Source of the DNA: Paracoccaceae bacterium
Lineage (GTDB): Bacteria; Pseudomonadota; Alphaproteobacteria; Rhodobacterales; Rhodobacteraceae
Reading direction: 5' to 3'
Length of the DNA stretch: 8,099 bases
NCBI GenBank assembly: GCA_003511785.1
Contig: DOIS01000331.1
Span: 1 to 8,099 of the forward strand
The position numbers and the translations under genes were made by a program. The notes under the pieces were generated by a model. The model was not told the DNA's origin. It made no database searches and was given only the letters and a program-made list of their open reading frames with translations. Positions 1 through 5,099 of this stretch are shown here, piece after piece (the stretch's first letter is position 1; each line of letters starts with the position of its first letter).

Positions 1-9
1 CAGAGGAAT

Positions 10-25
10 GTTTCGCATGCGAAAC
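10..25. promoter_or_regulatory. 16-bp perfect palindrome, possible operator
   Basis: GTTTCGCATGCGAAAC is identical to its reverse complement, with no gap between the arms. It sits in a locally AT-richer patch of an otherwise very GC-rich area, as protein-binding operators often do. It lies about 125 bases before the probable 6S RNA start and could serve a gene lying off the left edge. I do not recognise the motif as the site of a named regulator, so the operator role is inference. Confidence 0.4.
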
Positions 26-113
26 GTAGCATTTCCGGAATATGATCGGGGCCGCGCGACGCGGGACGGGACCGGCGCGCGCGGATTTCGGGGCACCCGC
101 GCGCACGGCCCCC

Positions 114-142
114 TTGTCGCGGACACGGGCGCCGACTAGATG
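114..142 (+). promoter_or_regulatory. Candidate sigma-70 promoter of the 6S RNA gene
   Basis: TTGTCG (114-119, four of six to TTGACA) and TAGATG (137-142, three of six to TATAAT) are separated by 17 bases. This predicts a transcription start near 149-151, exactly where the inferred closing stem of the downstream RNA begins. The hexamers are weak, as is common in GC-rich alphaproteobacteria, so the support comes mainly from position. Confidence 0.4.
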
Positions 143-148
143 TCTATC

Positions 149-310
149 AGGCGGGTTTCTGCCCTTCTCGTGAACGGTAGCATTCCGGTGGCCTTAAACA
201 CTTCCGAGGGAGCTGGCTCTGTTCAGGTCCTGGCCTGATTACCTGGCGCCCACCTGTATATGCAGGTCCTCGGGAATCTAAACCACACGGTCGCGGTGGT
301 TCCCGCCGCC
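149..310 (+). ncRNA. ssrS: Probable 6S RNA
   Basis: 6S RNA binds housekeeping RNA polymerase holoenzyme by imitating an open promoter, and it dampens transcription late in growth. Visible here is a stand-alone transcription unit with promoter-like hexamers upstream, a strong plus-strand terminator at 321-356 and no plus-strand ORF. The ends can pair (GGCGGG 150-155 with CCCGCC 302-307), enclosing about 160 nt, the usual 6S size. An inner stem pairs 202-209 with 268-276 (one bulged G). It encloses a 224-228/241-245 hairpin and a small 3' hairpin, ACCTG 252-256 with CAGGT 263-267. That 3' hairpin, preceded by GGCGCCC and followed by TCCTCGGGAA, resembles the 3' half of alphaproteobacterial 6S RNAs as I remember them. 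The strongest support is context: in Rhodobacter sphaeroides, ssrS is followed immediately, on the opposite strand, by the salt-stress membrane protein gene sspA, and a short two-helix membrane protein gene lies in that place here. The exact ends are inferred, and the family call is from memory and hand folding. Confidence 0.78.
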
Positions 311-320
311 AAGACGAACA

Positions 321-356
321 CGCCGTCGCGTCCCCTCGGTCGCGGTGGCGTTTTTT
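321..356 (+). terminator. Rho-independent terminator of the 6S RNA unit
   Basis: CGCCGTCGCG (321-330) pairs over all ten positions with CGCGGTGGCG (341-350) across a ten-base loop, and TTTTTT (351-356) follows at once. Two of the pairs are G-U in the plus-strand RNA. The same positions would be A-C mismatches in a minus-strand RNA, so the structure is built for plus-strand transcription. It ends 19 bases before the last base of the convergent membrane protein gene. Confidence 0.85.
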
Positions 357-375
357 CGTTGGGTCGAGGACCGGA

Positions 376-699
376 TCAGCGGCGAGCGCGCCGGTCGGGT
401 GCGTTGGCCGTGGCCGGCACCGGCGCCGGGCGCATCTCGTGGGCGCGCACCGGCGTGCCGCGCCGGGGGCCGCCGGGTTTCTCGGCCATGGCCATCACCG
501 CCCAGCCGAATTGCACCCCGGCGAAGACGATGCCGTGCAGCACCCACATCACCAGCACCGCGACGAAGCCCGCATCCGAATGCGTCACCAGGTGCCAGAG
601 GTTCATCACGTTGAACCACAACAGCCCACCCACGAAGACGGCCGCGACCGCGAAGCCGATGATGACGTTGCGGATGTAGAGCTTGATCAGGTCGGGCAT
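376..699 (-). CDS. sspA: Small two-helix membrane protein, SspA-like
   Basis: The product has 107 residues. Two hydrophobic helices are evident, at about residues 12-35 and 44-71, joined by a short loop carrying two His and one Asp. They are followed by a basic, Pro/Arg-rich hydrophilic tail (about 74-107). No enzyme motif is present. The start is well supported: GAAGGGAG lies seven bases before the ATG. The gene is convergent with the probable 6S RNA gene, and its stop lies 19 bases beyond the RNA's terminator. This matches the published Rhodobacter sphaeroides layout, where sspA, a putative salt-stress-induced inner-membrane protein, sits antisense and directly downstream of ssrS. The sspA name rests on this position plus the small two-helix design, not on a checked alignment. 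The gene is 108 bases downstream of nusB on the same strand and could be read from the rib-nusB operon or from its own promoter; I saw no convincing hexamers. Its biochemical role is unknown to me. Confidence 0.72.
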   Translation of the reverse strand: MPDLIKLYIRNVIIGFAVAAVFVGGLLWFNVMNLWHLVTHSDAGFVAVLVMWVLHGIVFAGVQFGWAVMAMAEKPGGPRRGTPVRAHEMRPAPVPATANAPDRRARR

Positions 700-807
700 G
701 GTGCGACTCCCTTCATGTGATATTCAGAAGGTAGCACGTATTTCCGAAGCGTCCACCACCGCGCCGGAGCGTCGGCGGGATTTGTCGCACCCTGCCCGAG
801 ACGCGCC

Positions 808-1293
808 TCAGAATGCCTCGGGCCGGGCCTCGCGCGCCATGTGGTCGAGCACGGCGTTGACGAATTTCGGCTCGCGCCCCTCGGGGAAGAAGGCGCGCGC
901 GATGTCGACATATTCGGTGATGACCACGCGGGGCGGCGTGTCGCTGTGGACCAGCTCGGCGCCCGCGGCGCGGAACAGCGCGCGCAAGGTCGGGTCGATC
1001 CGCGCGATCGGCCATTTCGCCACCAGTGCGCGATCGGTCATCTGGTCGATCCGCGCCTGGTAGTTCACCGCATCCTCGATGATGCGGCGGAACAGCTTCA
1101 TGTCGCCGTCGATCATCTCGCCCATCCCCTCATAGGCGGCACCGAACCTGTGGTCGAGAAACTCCTGGATCACCGCGTTCGAGGTCTGGGCCGAATGCTC
1201 CATCTGGAACAGCGCCTGAACGGCATGGAGCCGGGCGGCGGATTTCATCTTGCGTCGGTCATTGGCCCGGGCGGGCCGGTCGGGGGAAGTCAT
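808..1293 (-). CDS. nusB: Transcription antitermination factor NusB
   Basis: NusB pairs with NusE (ribosomal protein S10) on boxA RNA to make elongating polymerase resist termination, chiefly on rRNA operons. The product has 161 residues, near the usual 140-170, and should be all-helical and cytoplasmic. The N-terminal RNA-binding helix carries the typical AARLHAVQALFQ (about residues 19-30). The middle has the family's IDPTLRALFRAAGAEL, and the C-terminal helices contain VVITEYVDIARAFF and the hallmark KFVNAVLDHMAR. The frame is open upstream to 1380, but the ATG at 1293 is chosen because it overlaps the ribH stop (ATGA), a standard translational-coupling junction. The extra upstream residues do not look like NusB and lie inside ribH. 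An AAGG lies just upstream, within the end of ribH. Expression is probably tied to ribBX-ribH. Confidence 0.96.
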   Translation of the reverse strand: MTSPDRPARANDRRKMKSAARLHAVQALFQMEHSAQTSNAVIQEFLDHRFGAAYEGMGEMIDGDMKLFRRIIEDAVNYQARIDQMTDRALVAKWPIARIDPTLRALFRAAGAELVHSDTPPRVVITEYVDIARAFFPEGREPKFVNAVLDHMAREARPEAF

Positions 1294-1841
1294 GCCTTGG
1301 GGTGTCCGTCGTCGCTTTGGCCGGCCAGCAGCGTGTCCTCGCGGGGCAGGAAGCCCACGCCTTTCTTCGAGCCGCCCCACTTACGGGTGAGCGCGACCAG
1401 ATGCAAGGCCGCCGCCGCGGCACCCCCGCCCTTGTTCATTGCCTGCGGGTCGGCGCGGACCTCGGCCTGGGCGCGGTTTTCCACCGTCAGGATGCCGTTG
1501 CCGATGCACAGCCCCTGGAGGCCCAGAAGCTGGATCGCGCGACTGGAGTCGTTGCACACGGTCTCGTAATGTGTGGTCTCGCCCCGGATCACGCAGCCCA
1601 GCGCCACGAACCCGTCGAAATGCGACAGCCGGTTGGCGATGCCGATGGCGGTGGGGATCTCCAGCGCGCCGGGCACCTCGACCAGTTCGACGCTGGCGCC
1701 GGCAGCCTCGGCCTCGGCGCGCGCGCCTGCGATCAGGTTGTCGGCGATGTCGCGGTAATAGGGCGCGACCACGATCAGGAGTTTCACCGGCCGGTCGAAA
1801 TCCGGGCGCGGCAGGGTGTAGTGGGTCTCATGTCCAGCCAT
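1290..1841 (-). CDS. ribH: 6,7-dimethyl-8-ribityllumazine synthase RibH
   Basis: RibH condenses 3,4-dihydroxy-2-butanone 4-phosphate with 5-amino-6-ribitylaminouracil to form lumazine, the penultimate step of riboflavin synthesis, in a cytoplasmic oligomer. The 183-residue product shows the family landmarks in order: VPGALEIP (about 56-63), GCVIRGETTHYE (82-93) with the catalytic His at 91, the Arg of QAEVRA (129) that binds the phosphate, and NKGGGAAAAAL (136-146). After the core it carries a polar tail of about 25 residues, longer than in compact RibH proteins. The start is supported by GGGAG seven bases before the ATG, overlapping the ribBX stop, with only four bases between the two genes. 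The nusB start codon overlaps the RibH stop. Both junctions point to translational coupling within one ribBX-ribH-nusB operon. Confidence 0.98.
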   Translation of the reverse strand: MAGHETHYTLPRPDFDRPVKLLIVVAPYYRDIADNLIAGARAEAEAAGASVELVEVPGALEIPTAIGIANRLSHFDGFVALGCVIRGETTHYETVCNDSSRAIQLLGLQGLCIGNGILTVENRAQAEVRADPQAMNKGGGAAAAALHLVALTRKWGGSKKGVGFLPREDTLLAGQSDDGHPKA

Positions 1842-1845
1842 TCTC

Positions 1846-2970
1846 TCACTCCCGGTTCATAATGGGTCGGTGGCCCACGATCTCGATCCCGAAGGCGTCG
1901 AGGCCCACGTATCGCGTGCGTGGATTGTCGGTGAGCAGGATCAGCTCGTGCAGGCCCAGATGCGACAGGATCTGCGCGCCGAGCCCGGTCTGCTTGATGG
2001 TGCGCACGCCGTCCTCGTCCTCGGCCGCGTAAAGCGCGTTGCGCGGCTGGCGGAACAGGCAGACGACGCCGCGCCCCTCCTCGGCGATGAGTTCCATCGC
2101 GCGGGGCAGTTCGCGCGCCGATTTGGGCCCGAGGCCCAGCACGTCATGCGCCTCGTGCAGCGCATGGGTGCGGGTCAGGACGGGCTCGGGCGTGGTGATG
2201 TCGCCCTTGATGAGCGCCACATGCTCGATCCCGTGGGTCTGGTCGGTGTAAAGCCGCATCTCCCAGTCGCCGCCGAACTCGGAGCTGACGGTGTCGCGCC
2301 CGGTCTCGACCACCAGGTTGTCGTTGCGCGCGCGATAGGCGATCAGGTCCGAGATGGTGCCGATCTTCAACCCGTGCTCGCGCGCGAAGCCCACCAGGTC
2401 GGGCAGCCGCGCCATGGTGCCGTCCTCCTTCATGATCTCGCAGATCACGGCGGAGGGGTTCAGCCCCGCGAGGCGCGAGATGTCCACCGAGGCCTCGGTA
2501 TGTCCCGCGCGCACCAGCACGCCGCCGCGCTTGGCGCGCAGCGGGAAGACATGGCCCGGCGTGGCCAGCTTGGCCATGGTGTTCTGTTCGTTGATCGCGG
2601 TGGCGATGGTCAGCGCGCGGTCGGCCGCCGAAATGCCGGTCGAGACCCCCTCGCGCGCTTCGATCGACACGGTGAAGGCGGTCTCGTGCCGCGAGGAGTT
2701 GTTGACCGCCATCATCGGCAGGCCCAGCCGGTCGATCCGCTCGGCGGTCATCGGCAGGCAGATCAGCCCGCGCCCGTGCATGGCCATGAAGTTGACGGCC
2801 CGCGCGTCGGCGAACTCGGCCGGGATCACCAGGTCGCCCTCGTTCTCTCGGTCCTCGTGATCGACCAGGATATACATCCGCCCGGCCCGCGCCTCGTCGA
2901 TGATCTCCTCGATCGGGCTGATCGCGCCGCGCAGGTCGGTCTCGACCGGGCCGGGTGTGTCATAGCTCAT
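1846..2970 (-). CDS. ribB: 3,4-DHBP synthase with degenerate RibA-like domain (RibBX)
   Basis: Residues about 15-210 of 374 form a 3,4-dihydroxy-2-butanone 4-phosphate synthase, which converts ribulose 5-phosphate to the four-carbon riboflavin precursor plus formate. The acidic metal/substrate loop DHEDRENEGD (37-46), TGISAADR (111-118), the catalytic HTEAS (157-161) and CEI (177-179) are all present, so this half should be active. Residues about 230-374 resemble GTP cyclohydrolase II: HVALIKGDI, then AEEGRG and LTDNP near the end. Hand alignment to E. coli RibA puts His272, Lys283 and Ala285 where zinc ligands Cys54, Cys65 and Cys67 belong. Asp126 and Arg128 are also replaced. This fits the RibBX hybrids described in Proteobacteria, whose C-terminal half lacks cyclohydrolase activity. 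The frame is open to 3042, but the ATG at 2970 is preferred because AAAGG lies nine bases upstream and the earlier residues are unlike RibB. It heads the ribBX-ribH-nusB operon and is divergent from the PAP2 gene. Confidence 0.95.
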   Translation of the reverse strand: MSYDTPGPVETDLRGAISPIEEIIDEARAGRMYILVDHEDRENEGDLVIPAEFADARAVNFMAMHGRGLICLPMTAERIDRLGLPMMAVNNSSRHETAFTVSIEAREGVSTGISAADRALTIATAINEQNTMAKLATPGHVFPLRAKRGGVLVRAGHTEASVDISRLAGLNPSAVICEIMKEDGTMARLPDLVGFAREHGLKIGTISDLIAYRARNDNLVVETGRDTVSSEFGGDWEMRLYTDQTHGIEHVALIKGDITTPEPVLTRTHALHEAHDVLGLGPKSARELPRAMELIAEEGRGVVCLFRQPRNALYAAEDEDGVRTIKQTGLGAQILSHLGLHELILLTDNPRTRYVGLDAFGIEIVGHRPIMNRE

Positions 2971-3197
2971 GGGAAGGGGCCTTTGCTGTCGCGTCGCTGT
3001 CGTTATGCGTATCGGGGGCCAGATAGACCAGCGCGCGACCAAAGGCCAGAGGGGGCGCGGCGTCGGACATGACGCGATTGCGGGCCAATTGCCCCGATTT
3101 CACCTTATTGTTGCCTAGGGGTGGCCCATCTGCCGGGCGAGGCTGCGCCCAATTGCAGGCCCTTTCTTCGAGCAGTTTATCCCGTGAGGCGTTCCAG

Positions 3198-4244
3198 ATG
3201 ACCATGCAGACAGATACCCTGATCCAGCGTTCCGCCGCGGAACAGGTCCTTTGGCGAAACCGGCTGCTGCTGGGCATCGTGGGGATGCATTTCGCCTTCG
3301 GGCTGACCCTGGCCTTTTCGCTGGACCGCTATTTCGAGTCCGGCACCGCCTGGCTGTTGCTGATGGCGATGAAGACGACGGCGGGGTTCTTCGCGGTGAA
3401 CCTGATCGTCTGGCGGTTCTGTCACTGCGCGGTCAAGGTGCGCCCGAAACGGCCGATCCAGTGGATGATCCAGGATTTCCGCGCCATGCTGAGCGACCGC
3501 GACCGGGTCTATGACGCGCTCATCGCCTTCCTGGCGATCACGCTGATGGTGGCGACCTTCGCCGTGGTCAAGGACATGATCTCGCTGGTGCAGCCGTTCT
3601 CCTGGGACCCGGCCTTTGCCGCGCTCGACCGCGCGCTGCATGGCGGCGTCGATCCCTGGCGGCTGCTGTGGCCGGTCTTCGGCACGCCCTGGGTGACGAT
3701 GGTCATCAACGTGGCCTATCACGCCTGGTTCGTGGTGCTCTATTTCATGGTCGCCCTGGCGGTGTTCGACCGCAGCGACCTGCACCGCCGGATGACCTTC
3801 CTGGTGGCCTTCGCGCTGGTCTGGATCGTAGGCGGCAACCTGCTGGCGATCGCGTTCTCCTCGGCCGGGCCGGTCTATTACGAGGCGATGGGCTTCGGCG
3901 ACACCTTCGTGCCGCAGATGGAGCGGCTCTACGCGATGGGCGAGACGGTTCCGCTCTGGGCGCTCGATCTGCAAGAGGCGCTGCTCTACAACTACCAGAC
4001 CGAGGGGCCGGTGCGCGGCATCTCGGCCATGCCGAGCATGCATGTGGCCAACGCGGTGCTGATCGCGCTCTTCGGCTTTGCCTATGCGCGCTGGCTGGGC
4101 TGGGTGCTGAGCGCATTCGCGCTGCTGACCATGATCGGCTCGGTGCACCTGGCCTGGCATTACGCGGTCGACGGCTACCTGGGCGCGATCCTGGCGGTGG
4201 CCTGCTGGTACGGCGCGAAGTGGCTGGCCGCGCGCTTCGCCTGA
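3198..4244 (+). CDS. PAP2-family (Aur1-like) integral membrane protein
   Basis: The 348-residue, strongly hydrophobic product belongs to the phosphatidic acid phosphatase type 2 superfamily, in the PAP2_3/Aur1-like branch. It shows AMPSMH (277-282), the variant of the PSGH motif, with His282, and then SVHLAWHYAVDG (315-326) with the putative nucleophile His321 and its partner Asp325. About six membrane segments are apparent: near 20-40, 50-70, 110-130, 170-195, 205-230 and 285-345 (the last stretch holds more than one). Such enzymes remove phosphate or transfer a phosphorylated head group from a lipid on the outer face of the inner membrane; the substrate cannot be read from sequence. The frame is open from 3069, but the ATG at 3198 has GAGG at 3186-3189 with eight-base spacing, and the earlier residues look non-coding. 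An ATG at 3204 is an alternative. The gene lies opposite to and between ribBX and ribE, which need not imply a role in riboflavin synthesis. Confidence 0.9.
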   Translation: MTMQTDTLIQRSAAEQVLWRNRLLLGIVGMHFAFGLTLAFSLDRYFESGTAWLLLMAMKTTAGFFAVNLIVWRFCHCAVKVRPKRPIQWMIQDFRAMLSDRDRVYDALIAFLAITLMVATFAVVKDMISLVQPFSWDPAFAALDRALHGGVDPWRLLWPVFGTPWVTMVINVAYHAWFVVLYFMVALAVFDRSDLHRRMTFLVAFALVWIVGGNLLAIAFSSAGPVYYEAMGFGDTFVPQMERLYAMGETVPLWALDLQEALLYNYQTEGPVRGISAMPSMHVANAVLIALFGFAYARWLGWVLSAFALLTMIGSVHLAWHYAVDGYLGAILAVACWYGAKWLAARFA

Positions 4245-4266
4245 CGCTCCGAACGCGAACGGCTCG

Positions 4267-4292
4267 ACGGCCCGGCGCTTGCGCCGGGTCGT
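4267..4292. terminator. GC-rich hairpin between convergent genes
   Basis: CCCGGCGC (4271-4278) and GCGCCGGG (4281-4288) form a near-perfect inverted repeat around TT. The pairing extends outward through 4267-4270 with 4289-4292 (one G-U), giving a stem of about ten pairs with a realistic four-base loop. It lies 22 bases after the PAP2 stop and 45 bases after the ribE stop on the other strand. There is no T-run on either side, so it is either a bidirectional terminator of weak intrinsic strength or an RNA 3'-end stabiliser. Confidence 0.5.
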
Positions 4293-4337
4293 ATCATGTC
4301 CAGCCGCGCGGTGGCGTGATCCGTCGGGGCCCGTGGA

Positions 4338-4925
4338 TCACCCGGCCTCGGCCAGGCGCGCGACATAGCGCGCCAGCGTGTCGATCTCGAGATTGACCCG
4401 GTCGCCCGGCGCCACCGCGCCCCAGGTGGTGGCCTGCTTGGTATGCGGGATCAGGTTCACGCCGAACTCGGCACCGCTCACGTCGTTTACCGTCAGCGAG
4501 GTGCCGTTGAGCGCCACCGACCCCTTGGGCGCGATGAACCGCGCGAGCGCATCGGGCGCGCGGAAGGCGATGCGGGTGCTGTCGCCCTCGTCCTCGACCG
4601 AGCGCACCTCGGCCACCCCGTCCACATGGCCGGTGACGATATGCCCGCCCAGCTCGTCACCCAGGCGCAGGGCCCGCTCGAGATTCACGCGGGAGCCCTC
4701 GCGCCAGTCGGAGATATTGGTCTTGGAGACGGTCTCGGCGCTGATCTGCACGTCATACCAGTCGGGCCCGAGCGCGATCACCGTCAGACAGACCCCGTCG
4801 CTGGCGATAGAGGCCCCGATGTCGATCGACCCGGTGTCATATCCGGTGCGAATGCGCGCGCGCAGATCGCCCGCCTGCTCCAGCTCGGTGATGGTGCCGA
4901 TGTCGGTGATGATGCCGGTGAACAT
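4338..4925 (-). CDS. ribE: Riboflavin synthase alpha subunit
   Basis: The enzyme dismutates two molecules of 6,7-dimethyl-8-ribityllumazine into riboflavin and the ribitylaminouracil that RibH reuses, completing the pathway in the cytoplasm as a trimer. The 195-residue product, of typical length, has the two lumazine-binding repeats. Repeat one runs from MFTGIITDIG (1-10) through DGVCLTV (43-49) and SAETVSKT (62-69). The centre has LGGHIVTGHVDG (92-103). Repeat two shows LNGTSLTVN (139-147), NLIPHT (157-162) and GDRVNLEID. The frame stays open to 5054, but MFTGII is the near-invariant N-terminus of the family, and GAAGGGG lies about six bases upstream of this ATG, so 4925 is secure. The gene is convergent with the PAP2 gene and divergent from the capsule genes, and it is separated from ribBX by PAP2, so it must have its own promoter or be read from upstream on the minus strand. 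No clear promoter hexamers were seen for it. Confidence 0.98.
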   Translation of the reverse strand: MFTGIITDIGTITELEQAGDLRARIRTGYDTGSIDIGASIASDGVCLTVIALGPDWYDVQISAETVSKTNISDWREGSRVNLERALRLGDELGGHIVTGHVDGVAEVRSVEDEGDSTRIAFRAPDALARFIAPKGSVALNGTSLTVNDVSGAEFGVNLIPHTKQATTWGAVAPGDRVNLEIDTLARYVARLAEAG

Positions 4926-5010
4926 GCTCTGCCCCTTCGCTTGGCGCCCCGCCCTTGTCGCGGGAACCCGGCTCAGGTAACGCCTGCGCAGCCACAAATC
5001 CAGCCCTGCC

Positions 5011-5039
5011 TTGCCAGTCGACGGCGCTGCCGCCATAGT
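5011..5039 (+). promoter_or_regulatory. Candidate sigma-70 promoter for the capsule genes
   Basis: TTGCCA (5011-5016, five of six to TTGACA) and CATAGT (5034-5039, four of six to TATAAT) are spaced by the ideal 17 bases. A start near 5046 would give a 54-base leader to the ATG at 5100, or 27 bases to 5073. It lies in the divergent region between ribE and kpsS, pointing into kpsS. It is the best promoter match I found in the window. Confidence 0.55.
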
Positions 5040-5099
5040 TTCGACCAAACTCATGCGTTAGGGTGACGGATCATGCCATTCCGGCCAAGGTGCGTTGCG

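Larger units (their letters stand above)
1..148. other. Non-coding left edge, no supportable gene
   Basis: No reading frame here has a convincing start, ribosome binding site and length. Frames 1 and 3 stop at 43-45 and 27-29. Frame 2 is open to a TAG at 137-139, but its only ATG (8-10) directly abuts a purine run without normal spacing, and the peptide is a compositionally GC-driven Arg/Gly string. A gene beginning here and running leftward out of the window (ATG complements at 16-18 or 30-32) is possible but cannot be judged from so few codons. The stretch contains the palindrome at 10-25 and the candidate promoter at 114-142, listed separately. Confidence 0.5.

Noticed and set aside
8..139. 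43-codon plus-strand ORF at the left edge
   Set aside because: The purine run abuts the ATG with no spacing, the peptide is Arg/Gly-rich from base composition, and its stop lies in the candidate 6S promoter.
215..250. Signal recognition particle (4.5S) RNA
   Set aside because: GGCTCTGTTCAGGTCC recalls the 4.5S sequence, but the obligatory GGAAGGAAGCAGCC-type apical loop is absent. The size and neighbours fit 6S RNA better.
1870..3072. 400-codon plus-strand ORF antisense to ribBX
   Set aside because: It is a GC-driven shadow: rich in Arg, Gly, His and Asp without domain motifs, lying fully opposite a gene with conserved catalytic residues.
3153..3181. Promoter TTGCAG-17-TTTATC for the PAP2 gene
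   Set aside because: Each hexamer matches only half of the consensus, and the predicted start (near 3188) would fall on the ribosome binding site, leaving an implausibly short leader.
2971..3197. FMN riboswitch upstream of ribBX
   Set aside because: Only a short GGTGAAAT string on the minus strand recalls the RFN element. The surrounding conserved blocks and the second half of the aptamer are missing.
3177..4160. 327-codon minus-strand ORF antisense to the PAP2 gene
   Set aside because: It is low-complexity His/Gln/Arg-rich and overlaps a membrane protein with intact PAP2 motifs.
4926..5054. 43-residue N-terminal extension of RibE
   Set aside because: The frame is open, but RibE proteins begin with MFTGII. 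A good ribosome binding site precedes that ATG, and the extension overlaps the divergent capsule promoter.
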